DNA of 53,918 bases from Nitrosomonadales bacterium (GTDB lineage: Bacteria; Pseudomonadota; Gammaproteobacteria; Burkholderiales; Gallionellaceae): the NCBI GenBank assembly GCA_016223025.1, contig JACRPU010000052.1:1-53918 (forward strand), written 5' to 3'. Position numbers and translations under genes: made by a program. This document shows positions 9,920-19,068 of the stretch, in pieces (the first letter of the stretch is position 1; each line of letters begins with the position of its first letter). The notes under the pieces were generated by a model. It saw nothing but the letters and a program-made list of their open reading frames with translations, was not told where the DNA came from and searched no databases.

Positions 9920-11605
9920 TCAGGGACACACGACATCATGGCGATTCCCCCCCCTTTGTCCTTTATCCTCTTGGCCAGACAGCCGATAGCGCCGCCAACG
10001 GCGCTCACCCTCATGCGTTACTCGCCCCTCATCCTCCAAATCATCCAGGGCACGCTTGACCGTCTTGGCAGAAATCTCTGCACCAATTCGTCGGTTTATA
10101 TCGGTGCTCGAAGAATCGGGATAGCGCGCCAAGTCTTCCAGGATCAGCGCCCGCAAGCGATGCGGCTCAATGCGCAGCAGGGTAGTAGGCAAATTAAGAT
10201 CGGCACCACGCAACAAATTCGGATCAACAAAATAGCGCGTGCCTTGCGTGCGCCCGGCACTCTGCACCAAAGCCATTGTCTGCAAGCGTCCCAGCCAGAC
10301 AGCAAGTTCATCTGCCCCTTCCGTCTCCAGCAACGCCCCCAACTCCCTCGCCGTCATGCCTTCCGTTTGCGCCAGCACACCGAGGGTAATCCGCTCCCGC
10401 TGCGTCAATTGAAAGCGTTCATCCGCCTCCATGACCAGTCGCATCACTTCGGGTTTCGCAATACGCCGCTGAATGGTCACCTTCACCCAGTCTGCGCCTT
10501 CTTCCGGCACAGGCGCGGGGCGACCGTGCGACAGCAGCCGGTCGTACATCAAATCGAAACCGGTGCCTTCCCGCTCCATCAGGCCAAGATCGTGGAATAT
10601 CCGCGCCAGCGCCTCGTTGCGGCGGCGGCTGGCGTGCAGAATGTTGCGCGGCGTCACCCCCAGCGGCAGCCTGCCCGGATTCACCACCTCCAGCCGTTCC
10701 GGATGCAGATTGAGATAGATGTCGCCCTGCTGCGTATAAGGCCGATGCACCAGCGCATTGACCAGCAGCTCGCGCACCACCTTTTCATCGTAGGCCGGAA
10801 CACTGCGCCGATACAGCCCCTCGGCCACCTCGTAGCTCTCGCGAAAATCCGGCACCTCGCGCCAGATCGCATCCACCAACTCGACCGGCGACAGCGCGCA
10901 ATCGTCCCAAACCCACTTGTTGATCTTCTGTCCCCGCTCGTCGTATTTGATCGCCTGCACCAGAGGCGCAGTGCCCAGCGCCCGCCGGTCGGCAGTGGTG
11001 CCAAGCAGCAGAACACCCAGGCGGGTAAACGTATTGCCCAGCGCGAGGCCGTAATGAGTCAGCAGCTCGTCAGCGCTTTTCTCCTTCACGGCATCCTTCA
11101 CCCGGTCGGAGGCGCGAATACCCTGCACGAAACGGGCGAACTTGTCGGCATCGGCAGCGCCACGCGGTACAGTGCTATCCATCGCCTCCCATGGCCGCCC
11201 CGGTCGCTCGTTGGCCAGACGCAGCACATCATCACCCAGCACCGGCTGGCAACTATCGCCCACCCGCAGGAAATAACGCCCATCGCGCGTCGAAGCCACG
11301 CCGGGCGAACGCTCAATCACCAGCTCGATAAACTCGCCGCTGTTAGCCGCACGCAGCAAACTCGGCAGCGCCTGCACATTCACCGTCAATTCGCCGATGC
11401 GCTTGCGCAAACGATCCAGCAATTCCGGCGGCACGGCCTGTCCGGCAGGCGGCAATGCTTCGCCATCCTCAATGCCGATCAGCAAGCGGCCACCCGCACT
11501 GTTGGCGAAGCAAACACAGTCCTTCGCCAATGCCTCCCAGTCGGCTGATTTGCCGGTGATGGTGCGCAGTGATTTGCGGTCGGTGTGTTGGTCTTCGAGG
11601 GTCAT
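9920..11605 (-). CDS. AlbA_2/Schlafen-like ATP-binding protein
   Basis: A 561-aa protein. An N-terminal AlbA_2 domain spans about residues 10-115 (CFANSAGGRLLIGIEDGE), a divergent nucleic-acid-binding fold related to Schlafen. A GHKL-type ATPase half-domain lies at about 265-345 (VRELLVNALVHRPY then VVNPGRLPLGVTPRNI). The C-terminus has winged-helix features (DSSSTDINRRIGAEISAKTV). Members are annotated as putative transcriptional regulators and often sit in type I restriction loci, but their job is not settled. The ATG at 11605 overlaps the stop of the SH3 gene as ATGA, so the two are translationally coupled. An operon regulator or an accessory defence protein are both possible. Confidence 0.88.
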   Translation of the reverse strand: MTLEDQHTDRKSLRTITGKSADWEALAKDCVCFANSAGGRLLIGIEDGEALPPAGQAVPPELLDRLRKRIGELTVNVQALPSLLRAANSGEFIELVIERSPGVASTRDGRYFLRVGDSCQPVLGDDVLRLANERPGRPWEAMDSTVPRGAADADKFARFVQGIRASDRVKDAVKEKSADELLTHYGLALGNTFTRLGVLLLGTTADRRALGTAPLVQAIKYDERGQKINKWVWDDCALSPVELVDAIWREVPDFRESYEVAEGLYRRSVPAYDEKVVRELLVNALVHRPYTQQGDIYLNLHPERLEVVNPGRLPLGVTPRNILHASRRRNEALARIFHDLGLMEREGTGFDLMYDRLLSHGRPAPVPEEGADWVKVTIQRRIAKPEVMRLVMEADERFQLTQRERITLGVLAQTEGMTARELGALLETEGADELAVWLGRLQTMALVQSAGRTQGTRYFVDPNLLRGADLNLPTTLLRIEPHRLRALILEDLARYPDSSSTDINRRIGAEISAKTVKRALDDLEDEGRVTHEGERRWRRYRLSGQEDKGQRGGNRHDVVCP

Positions 11606-12822
11606 TGCTCACCCTGAATATTATTTTGTTGACGGAGATTCGCGGGCACCCGCTTAAAGTATTTCTTCAATGCCCATCCCGTATGGTAGCCCTGTCGAAG
11701 CCAATCGTAATATTGAACTTCAATCCATTTGCCCTCTTCTGCTATTGGCCGCACGACTTCACGCGGCAATAATTTACTTACTAGGGCTGATCCGCTCTCG
11801 GGTTTACTTCGAACCGTTGCCACCCGCTCCAACACGACAAAGCGCTCATCCGCACGTTCGGCCTCTTTTTGAAGCGCACTCACAATCAGGTTCGATAATG
11901 TTTCGATTGTTTTTTGCTGGGTCTCTAACAACTGGCGGTGCGCCGCCAGTTCTGCATCCGTCTTGGCTTGCCATGCGTTGGAAGACAACTCTTGAAGGTA
12001 TGGAATCAAAAAGGCGGCGATAAAACTAATGAGAGCCATTAGCTCCATGGACTTGCGACTGAGTCCAATGCCCTTTTCTTGATCGGCCCCAACGGCCCCC
12101 GAGACCTCTGCAACCGCTTCAATCAAGCTGCCATCCGCACTAATCCCCATGGCCGTAAGCTGAGAGGCGATACCTTCTTTCCCTAGTAACTGAGCTAAGG
12201 TTGCAGCAGAAGACCAGTCGATTACGGGCAGTGTCAAATTACCGATGGAATCTTGCAACGCCTTTAATGAGGAAATACTTTCCGTAAGCTCCTTTGGAAT
12301 TGCCCATTGCTTGTTGGCATCATTAAAGATTTTGGCAAGCTGGGCCATGTGACTATCAACACCTGATGCCGCAAGGAAAGCTTGCGTCTGGTTGATGCTG
12401 GCAAGCGTATTTTTTTCGATGGCATCCCAGGCACTTGAATTAAGGTTCGCTTGTTTAAAAACATCAGCGAACTGTTCACTCAAAGCAAAGGGCTTGGAAG
12501 CCTGATCAATCAGTTTTTTCAGACTCTCATCTTCCACATAGTACTTATGAATGCCAGCAATGGGATCAAGCATCCGCTTGAGCTTCTCTTGCTCCACCTT
12601 CCATTGCTCGGACATCTGCTGCATGACGGACTGTGAAGATAACGAAGACATCAGAGCTGAGCTGGCAGAAGCATTGATAGAGCGAAACGCATCAGAAATG
12701 GTGTCCACTGGCCTGATATGTTTGAGCCAGTCAAGGCGGCTCTCCTCCATCCGCCGAAATTCACTCGCCATTGTTGGGCTAATCCCGAACAGGCTATCTC
12801 GATACCCCGAACTGGCACTCAC
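11602..12822 (-). CDS. Unknown helical protein with one membrane segment and a C-terminal SH3b domain
   Basis: 406 aa from a GTG start with a GGAGG site 6 nt before it. I do not recognise the N-terminal part. Residues 1-250 are mostly helical, rich in S/A/Q, and contain no enzyme motif I can see. A hydrophobic stretch near 270-290 (LMALISFIAAFLIPYLQELS) is a likely transmembrane helix. A charged coiled segment follows (about 300-335, with QLLETQQKTIETL). The C-terminus (about 340-395) fits a bacterial SH3 domain: VATVRSKP, PREVVRPIAEEGKWIEV and GWALKKYF. It lies 67 bp after the helicase gene and overlaps the AlbA_2 gene by 4 nt. Its place in a defence operon suggests a membrane-linked sensor or effector, which is inference. 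Confidence 0.8.
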   Translation of the reverse strand: MSASSGYRDSLFGISPTMASEFRRMEESRLDWLKHIRPVDTISDAFRSINASASSALMSSLSSQSVMQQMSEQWKVEQEKLKRMLDPIAGIHKYYVEDESLKKLIDQASKPFALSEQFADVFKQANLNSSAWDAIEKNTLASINQTQAFLAASGVDSHMAQLAKIFNDANKQWAIPKELTESISSLKALQDSIGNLTLPVIDWSSAATLAQLLGKEGIASQLTAMGISADGSLIEAVAEVSGAVGADQEKGIGLSRKSMELMALISFIAAFLIPYLQELSSNAWQAKTDAELAAHRQLLETQQKTIETLSNLIVSALQKEAERADERFVVLERVATVRSKPESGSALVSKLLPREVVRPIAEEGKWIEVQYYDWLRQGYHTGWALKKYFKRVPANLRQQNNIQGEQ

Positions 12823-12889
12823 AAGGCACCTCCACTATCAATCTTGCCAGTTTGTCGGGCGATGATGCGCGCGGGGTAGGTAGTCATAC

Positions 12890-15800
12890 TCACTCCAGCC
12901 CCTCCAGAACGCGCCACACCTTCCGATAGATTTGCCCTTTGTCTACTCCAAGCGCTCTAGCCCAGAAGGCCTCATCCGAACTGCGGAGCGCATTACGAAC
13001 TTCAGCCAACGGGCGATGGCCGCTGGCTCGCATCTGGGAGGCTAGCGGTTCCGCTGCCATGCGTGGGATGCCCAGCAAACGCAAAGCGATAGCATTCTCG
13101 TCAGACACGCCGTAATAAACCCGTGATGCCAAATTATTCAATAACTGCCGTTCTTCTTCGGGGATATCCCCCCCGGTGATTGACAGCAACGCACCCAACC
13201 CCCAGGCAGCGGTTTGGGTGAGCTTGCCAAACAGGTTCTGTCCACATGTGGTTAGTGCCTCTGTTGCATCACGCCCATCTTTGGAAAAATGTCGCTGAGC
13301 AATATCTGGCAAGGTACATCCGCTTACCCAGTCCTTGAGAATCAAAGCCAGCTTGTCACCATTGGGGCCTGCCGCTCCAGTAACCTCCTCAAGGTTTTGC
13401 CTGAGTTCAGGCACCCTGAGCAAAACCCCCATCATTCTTTTCAGGGTATCACTTTCACTACCAAACAATGCTTGGGGATTCCAATCATCTTTTCCAATAC
13501 CTTCTTGACCCGCCGCGACCATCGCGGACTTGATGCTTTGCAACGAGAAGCCCGTGCTATCTACCAGCTTTAGAGGTTGGTTTGGCTCGCTTAAATATGC
13601 GGCATAGTTGCGGATACTGTTAAGCAAGCGAGTGGCCTGATTTGCATTGGAAGCCCTCAGCTTACCGAACCCGAATGTACCCCGCAGAATCTGCTCCATC
13701 TGATCGGCGAAAGTTTGAGGGCGTCCCATTTGTTGGTAGGTGTGCGCCAGATATTGCACAAACGCTGACCATTCTGGCTTGTAATAAACGATAAGGCCAA
13801 GGTCATCAAGGAAGTCCCCCGCTTCTGCGACAAGTTGAATCAAGGCAGAATTAAGGTCGCCGGTTTGCTTGTCGATGAAAGTTTTAAGCTTTTCAGCCTG
13901 GGCATCGTTTTTCGCTGCTAAAGCAACCACCCCTAAGCTACCCTGATCTACGCGCCCTGCGCGGCCAGCGATATTCCAAAAGTCTGCTGGGGGCATATCC
14001 TGACCGTATGGATACTGGTGCGATGCCATGACAACACCTGATACAGGGAAGTTGACACCCTGGGCAATTGTTGTCGTTGCCACCAAATAATCCAGCCCCT
14101 CGTTTTCAAACAACCACTCCATCAACGCACGAGTATCGTCAGACAAGCCAGCGTGGTGAACGCCAATCCCATGAGCAAGCAAGTCGATCAGCGGGAAGTT
14201 TTCTCCCATCTCCAGTGCAAGAAATTCCTGCACCAACTTCACTTGCTCGGAAATCACTGAACGGCGCGTCGTGCCACTCTTCATAGCCATGGCAAGCGAC
14301 CACACCCAATCCGGCCTGGCGTGCATAACAATCACCGGGCCGCGCTTCTTGAGCTGATGTGCGGCGGCAACCGCAACTTCAGACTGTTTTGATATTTGAC
14401 TGAAAGTCTTTTTGCAGTTTGGGTCTTTGTCTAACGAAATCAGATCATCAATTGCTAGTGTGGCGCGTGTGGTATGTACCGTCTCCAGGTCAAGCCGATA
14501 GTCGTAACTTCTCCCTTTACCCTCTTTACGAAGAGCGCCTTTTACCGGCTGCACAACACCGATGACCCGGTCATTCGGTTGCCAATCCACGGCTAAGCTA
14601 ATGTCGTCTGAGTTGGCATCCCCAAGCCAGCGCGCCACCTCGCGGGCATTGCTAATGAACGGGGTCAATAGCAGAAACTGAGCCATCCGGCACTCGGCAT
14701 TGATCGTTGCCAATAACAGTTCCAACTTGAGGCCTCGCGCCCCTTCCTGAATGTTGTGCGCCTCATCAACCACCACCAGCGTCAGTGGGCGGCCAATCTT
14801 TGCTTCCCAGTCCTGCCGCAACATGAGGTCAAGCTTTTCGGGTGTAGTGACGAGAATACGAAACTCGCGATCTTTACCCGTTTCGCAGAGCAATTCTGAT
14901 TCCACGCCATCAACCTCAAGCGCCGGACTGACTTGCTCCACCAATACCCCGAGCGGCTCAAAGTCACGACGGAGGCTTCGTGCAACCTGACGAACCAGTG
15001 TGCGCGTGGGTGCAAGATAGGCCACCCAGCCGTGCTCAATATCGAACTGGTTCAACGCTTGAAGAATACGGAACTGGGCAATCAATGTCTTGCCGCTAGA
15101 GGTCGGCAGGCTTACCACCACAGCGCGGCGGCTGGAGCCAAGCAAACCCTGCTCTGCCAATGCACGCCGTTGCGGCGGCAATACATCAAACAACGCCTTG
15201 TCGCCTCTTCCCCGATCAACGAGGCTGCGGACGAATTTGGTGACGCGCGAATTGACTGCTCGGGTAACTGTCCAGATGGCGTTGTCTGCCAATTGTCGCG
15301 CCGTCGCCGCCATCAGGCGAACGAGTGGCTCCAACTGGAAAGCCGTACCGTGCTCGCTAATCGCCATGGCACGGTCAAAGTGCATATCCAACAGATTGTG
15401 AATCTGGTAACTACCCTCGACGACACCATCAGTAACGTAGCGGGCAAGTATTTCAGCCGCCTTCGCCAAGTGATACAGCGCCATCAATTCCAGAGCGGCG
15501 GCTTTGGCTCCGCTAACTTCAGTTCCATTGAGGTAGTTCGACTCGAAAGCGCCCTGTGCCTGACGCAGCATACTGATGCGCTCCAGGACTGCATCGCGGT
15601 CATCCCATCCCTGCTTGCGAATCAGTCGCAGCCAGATATCAATGATCGTGCTCAAGGTGCGCGTCCGCCAGTCCTCCGACTCCAGCTCCAATGTTGGCCA
15701 TGGCTTCTCACGCAAGTTGCGCGCTGCGTCTGCGCCAAGATCGCCCAACACCGCCAATGCGCTTCGCCGCAAACGCAATTCGGCCTCAACCAGAGCGACT

Positions 15801-16060
15801 TCTTTTTCGGGCAATACGCGATAGAGCCGGTAAGCATCGGCAGCACATTGCCGCAGCAACTTGATCTGTTCGCCCTCATCAACGGCACTCAACAGCAAGT
15901 CCATCACCACGGTTTCCATGGTCTGAGCAACGCGCTCAATCAGCACGTAATCCATTTCATGCGGCAAGCTCGTAAGCTCACTCAAAACCTGGGCGCGTGC
16001 TGCCTCATGCAACGCCTTGCCGCGCAATTCACCGAGAGATTCAAGCATCCAGTGGCTCAT
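12890..16060 (-). CDS. HamB-like SF2 (Ski2-type) helicase
   Basis: 1056 aa from the ATG at 16060, which overlaps the stop of the upstream nuclease gene (ATGA). After about 300 helical residues come helicase motifs: I PTSSGKT (about 319-325), Ia APTRTLV, Ib TTPEKLD, II DEAH (432-435), V ATTTIAQGVNFP and VI NIAGRAGRVDQG (about 697-708), then a helical C-terminus. In Hachiman the HamB helicase patrols DNA and releases the HamA nuclease on damaged or invading DNA; AbpAB is a similar pair. The assignment rests on the pairing with a DUF1837-like nuclease and on helicase type. The position inside a type I operon is unusual. Confidence 0.85.
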   Translation of the reverse strand: MSHWMLESLGELRGKALHEAARAQVLSELTSLPHEMDYVLIERVAQTMETVVMDLLLSAVDEGEQIKLLRQCAADAYRLYRVLPEKEVALVEAELRLRRSALAVLGDLGADAARNLREKPWPTLELESEDWRTRTLSTIIDIWLRLIRKQGWDDRDAVLERISMLRQAQGAFESNYLNGTEVSGAKAAALELMALYHLAKAAEILARYVTDGVVEGSYQIHNLLDMHFDRAMAISEHGTAFQLEPLVRLMAATARQLADNAIWTVTRAVNSRVTKFVRSLVDRGRGDKALFDVLPPQRRALAEQGLLGSSRRAVVVSLPTSSGKTLIAQFRILQALNQFDIEHGWVAYLAPTRTLVRQVARSLRRDFEPLGVLVEQVSPALEVDGVESELLCETGKDREFRILVTTPEKLDLMLRQDWEAKIGRPLTLVVVDEAHNIQEGARGLKLELLLATINAECRMAQFLLLTPFISNAREVARWLGDANSDDISLAVDWQPNDRVIGVVQPVKGALRKEGKGRSYDYRLDLETVHTTRATLAIDDLISLDKDPNCKKTFSQISKQSEVAVAAAHQLKKRGPVIVMHARPDWVWSLAMAMKSGTTRRSVISEQVKLVQEFLALEMGENFPLIDLLAHGIGVHHAGLSDDTRALMEWLFENEGLDYLVATTTIAQGVNFPVSGVVMASHQYPYGQDMPPADFWNIAGRAGRVDQGSLGVVALAAKNDAQAEKLKTFIDKQTGDLNSALIQLVAEAGDFLDDLGLIVYYKPEWSAFVQYLAHTYQQMGRPQTFADQMEQILRGTFGFGKLRASNANQATRLLNSIRNYAAYLSEPNQPLKLVDSTGFSLQSIKSAMVAAGQEGIGKDDWNPQALFGSESDTLKRMMGVLLRVPELRQNLEEVTGAAGPNGDKLALILKDWVSGCTLPDIAQRHFSKDGRDATEALTTCGQNLFGKLTQTAAWGLGALLSITGGDIPEEERQLLNNLASRVYYGVSDENAIALRLLGIPRMAAEPLASQMRASGHRPLAEVRNALRSSDEAFWARALGVDKGQIYRKVWRVLEGLE

Positions 16061-16836
16061 GGCACACCACCTTGAACACGCGCAGGAAGGCTGGCAATCT
16101 GACAAGGAAGATAGAGCGCCAGCAAGCGGCACCCTGCGGGCGTCTTGACGATACCTCCCAGATGCTGGCCGCGACTGCGAAGATCCCGCTCGTCAGGCTG
16201 GGTATCACGCACTAACACACCAAACAGTGACATTGCCTTGTTGCCCGACTGAAGCAGCAGGCGGATCGCCGCATTAAACTGCGGCTCGGCGCCATTGCCA
16301 TGGCAGCGTGGCTGCAACCATCGAATTATCGTATGCAGCAATCCGATGTCCGTTGCCAAATTTTCCAACTGACGAGTCATGCCATGGCGACCAGTCATGA
16401 CGTTCGGTGGAGTATTGCTATCGGAAGAGCATTTGACTTCGCCCAGCGCCAGGCGTGTTTCGTTGCCTTGCGTCACAAATCCGATCAGGTCAGCGCCGGG
16501 GAGGCTTGCTTGAGGTGTGCGCTTATCGCGCTCCATATTCCATGGCCAGACCACGCCATGCTCGCGGCTTAGCCACGCCTCAGCCAATGCCTCACCTACG
16601 GCCCAATCACGCTCTTCTGGTTGCTCAGCTTCCAGAATGGCCCGAAGGCTGTCTTGTGCGAATCCGGTGGACGCCAAGCTATTCAGGTGCGACGTAAAGT
16701 CGGCCTTGCCTGCATCATCGTGCAAACGTGAAGCAACCTCATTGGTCATGAAGTCATTGAACGTGCTTCCATCGGCAATACAAACACCATCCCAACTCGT
16801 GGCATCATGAGTATTGCTGTAGGCGGTTGTATGCAT
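16057..16836 (-). CDS. HamA-like (DUF1837-type) PD-(D/E)XK nuclease
   Basis: 259 aa. The centre carries GE (E82), PGADLIGF (D116) and LALGEVKCSS (E133, K135), an E-D-ExK pattern of the PD-(D/E)XK nuclease fold as in HamA. NVMTGRHGMTRQLENLA follows. The N-terminal about 75 residues are unassigned. The gene starts 10 bp after hsdS and overlaps the helicase start by 4 nt, so nuclease and helicase are translationally coupled as in Hachiman/AbpAB. I am fairly sure of the fold and less sure of the exact named family; a distinct helicase-nuclease pair is the alternative. Confidence 0.75.
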   Translation of the reverse strand: MHTTAYSNTHDATSWDGVCIADGSTFNDFMTNEVASRLHDDAGKADFTSHLNSLASTGFAQDSLRAILEAEQPEERDWAVGEALAEAWLSREHGVVWPWNMERDKRTPQASLPGADLIGFVTQGNETRLALGEVKCSSDSNTPPNVMTGRHGMTRQLENLATDIGLLHTIIRWLQPRCHGNGAEPQFNAAIRLLLQSGNKAMSLFGVLVRDTQPDERDLRSRGQHLGGIVKTPAGCRLLALYLPCQIASLPARVQGGVP

Positions 16837-16846
16837 GGTGTGGGGC

Positions 16847-18001
16847 TTATGCTAACAATTCGCCGCTCATCAGGCGAGGCAGCAGCAAGTCGCGGGCGGC
16901 GCGGAGTTTTTCGTTCTGGGCATTGAGGTTCTTGATCTGCGCGAAAATGTCAGCAGCAAATTCATCGAATGAGCTAAGCAGCATATTTGAGGGAACTGTG
17001 ATTTCAACCTTATGCACCGACTTGCGATCAAGAGTTGGAACGGACGCACCGCCGTTGTATTGTTTTAAGTCCATTTCACGTAGCAGAAACAAAGCAAACA
17101 ACGGTGTTACCCGTTTAAACTCTTTGACCCATAGCGCCGTGTTGAGCGGCCAGTAGTCATCGGCAACGTATTGCACTTCCCCCAGGGTTCCGCTTCGTCC
17201 CGTAACCACGCCGGGTGCAGATGCTTTAGCCTTGTCGTGGTATCCGAGGATACCTGTGGAACCATATATCGGCACACTCCCTTCCTGTCTGTCCTGAGTT
17301 GGGAGATCGAATCCACGTTGCAGAACCAGTGCATTTTCTAACGGCACCCGCTCCCATCCCTCCGGCACTCCGTCGGTGATGCAGGTATGTTCATGTCCAG
17401 GGAAACGCAAGCGTATGAACCACTCGCTATAGAGCAGCCGTGCTGACTCCTCCAGCAGTACCATCCGCCGCCGGTTGTTTTCGATCAGGTCGTCGTAGGC
17501 GGCGAGGGTGGTGGCAATTGCGTCCTGTGCACATTTTGGTGGGCTTGCCACGTGCAGCCGTTTGAGGTCACTCCCGCGAATGCCCTTTACGTTCGTGCCT
17601 GACACAATGGAGCGGATTCGCCCTCGCCCTTGCGGAGACAAGAAGTAGTAATACAGGAAGCGGGGATTCGCTGCCTCTTTGTTGATCCGTACACGGATGA
17701 TTGACGACTCAAACGTGAGCGAGTCTGCGGGTTCGACAACCAACGAACATTTCCCGGCACCGGCTTCAACCAGTGAGCGCCGTCCGAACAGAAGGTCTCC
17801 ATCTTCGAGTGAATTGGATTCAAGCTCTCGATCGCTCAATTCAACGCGTTTCATATCCTGATTCGAGATGAAGTTGTAGCCAAACATTTCGCCCATATTC
17901 ACGATGCGAGAACCGCGACCGTGGAATTCTTTGGTCTTGTATACGCCATTCCTTGATGGTGAGGCATAGATGCTCTCGAACTCAACGTCAGTCCAACTCA
18001 T
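16847..18001 (-). CDS. hsdS: Type I restriction-modification specificity subunit (HsdS)
   Basis: 384 aa with two target-recognition domains separated and ended by conserved helical spacers. The first spacer includes ATTLAAYDDLIENNRRRMVL with LLYSEWFIRLRFPG. The second TRD starts near PEGWERVPLENAL and has PIYGSTGILGYHD and TLGEVQYVADD. The terminal spacer ends NEKLRAARDLLLPRLMSGEL. HsdS chooses the bipartite DNA site for HsdM methylation and HsdR cleavage. Its ATG overlaps the DUF1016 stop by 4 nt. Low identity to known TRDs would mean a new specificity, which cannot be read from sequence alone. Confidence 0.95.
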   Translation of the reverse strand: MSWTDVEFESIYASPSRNGVYKTKEFHGRGSRIVNMGEMFGYNFISNQDMKRVELSDRELESNSLEDGDLLFGRRSLVEAGAGKCSLVVEPADSLTFESSIIRVRINKEAANPRFLYYYFLSPQGRGRIRSIVSGTNVKGIRGSDLKRLHVASPPKCAQDAIATTLAAYDDLIENNRRRMVLLEESARLLYSEWFIRLRFPGHEHTCITDGVPEGWERVPLENALVLQRGFDLPTQDRQEGSVPIYGSTGILGYHDKAKASAPGVVTGRSGTLGEVQYVADDYWPLNTALWVKEFKRVTPLFALFLLREMDLKQYNGGASVPTLDRKSVHKVEITVPSNMLLSSFDEFAADIFAQIKNLNAQNEKLRAARDLLLPRLMSGELLA

Positions 18002-19068
18002 GCTTCTGACTCCTCGTCACCCGGTCGCTGCACCAGCCGCGCCCGCGCCGACGCCACTGCCTCATGCAGCTTGCGTTCCAGTACTTCGCGCGGCGGCAGG
18101 GCGGTCAGGTATTCGGCGATGTGGATGCCGCTCTTCTCCAGTTCGAGCAGTTCGACCGCTTCCCGGTTCTTCCCGGCACAGAGGATCAACCCCAGCGGTG
18201 CATCCTCGCCGGATTGCCGCTCGTGCTTGTCCAGCCAGCGCAGATATAGTTCCATCTGCCCCTTGTCGGCGGGCTTGAAATCACCCATTTTGAGTTCGAT
18301 GGCGATCAGGCGTTTGAGACCGCGATGGAAGAACAGCAGGTCAAGAAAGTAATCCTCGCCGCCGACCGGAATACGCTTTTGCCGGGCGATGAAGCTGAAA
18401 CCGGCGCCGAGTTCGAGCAGAAATTGCTCCAGCTCGCGCATGATGGCGTCTTCGACATCCCGTTCGATATAGCGGTCGTCGAGGCCGAGAAAATCCAGAA
18501 AATACGGATCGCGGAATACCAGCGCGGGGGTGATGCGGTCTGCTTCGCGCAACGCCTTGAGTTCGTGCTGGATCAGTTCATCCGGCTGCCGCGAAAGGGC
18601 GGTGCGCTCGTAGAGCATGCTGTCAATCCGCGCGCTCAGGGTGCGCACGCTCCAGCGCTCGATGCGGCACATTTCGGCGTAAAAGTCGCGCTGCATGGGT
18701 TTATCCAGCGGCAGAAGAAGCAGAAAGTGCGACCAGCTCAATTGTTGCGACAGTGTCGCGACAATCTGGGGATCGGGAAAAACCTCGGCGAATTGCACCA
18801 TGCGGTTGAGCGCCGATTTTGTAAAACCCTTGCCATAGCGCTGCATCAATTGGCGCGACAGTGTCGCGACAATTTCTTCACCGTAGGCAGCGCGCTCCTT
18901 TTCTAACAGCAAGTCTTTGAGAATACGCTGCCCGACTTGCCAGTAAAGAAACGTCAGCCCGGCATTGACGGCGACGGCGACCTGCTGCCGCGCCTGGTCT
19001 ATCAGGGTCTTGAGGTCATCAAGCAGAAGGCCGACTTCGGCGCTCGGGCGCGGCTGAATATCGCTCAT
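17998..19068 (-). CDS. DUF1016 (YhcG-family) PD-(D/E)XK nuclease
   Basis: 356 aa. The DUF1016 N-terminal domain has FLYWQVGQRI, YGEEIVATLSRQL and YGKGFTKSALNRM. The C-terminal nuclease domain has GEDYFLDLLFFHRGLKRLIA followed by IELKMGDFKP, giving D...E-x-K. These proteins commonly accompany type I systems, where a role in restriction or in processing is proposed but not settled. It is coupled on both sides by ATGA overlaps, to hsdM upstream and hsdS downstream. A stretch VATLSxQL occurs twice in the N-terminal part (positions about 68 and 103); the DNA shows the same GCGACAGTGTCGCGACAAT repeat. Confidence 0.92.
   Translation of the reverse strand: MSDIQPRPSAEVGLLLDDLKTLIDQARQQVAVAVNAGLTFLYWQVGQRILKDLLLEKERAAYGEEIVATLSRQLMQRYGKGFTKSALNRMVQFAEVFPDPQIVATLSQQLSWSHFLLLLPLDKPMQRDFYAEMCRIERWSVRTLSARIDSMLYERTALSRQPDELIQHELKALREADRITPALVFRDPYFLDFLGLDDRYIERDVEDAIMRELEQFLLELGAGFSFIARQKRIPVGGEDYFLDLLFFHRGLKRLIAIELKMGDFKPADKGQMELYLRWLDKHERQSGEDAPLGLILCAGKNREAVELLELEKSGIHIAEYLTALPPREVLERKLHEAVASARARLVQRPGDEESEA

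Noticed and set aside
9938-11548. 536-aa plus-strand ORF opposite the AlbA_2 gene
   Set aside because: Antisense shadow with no recognisable motif, while the minus frame has a clear AlbA_2 domain.
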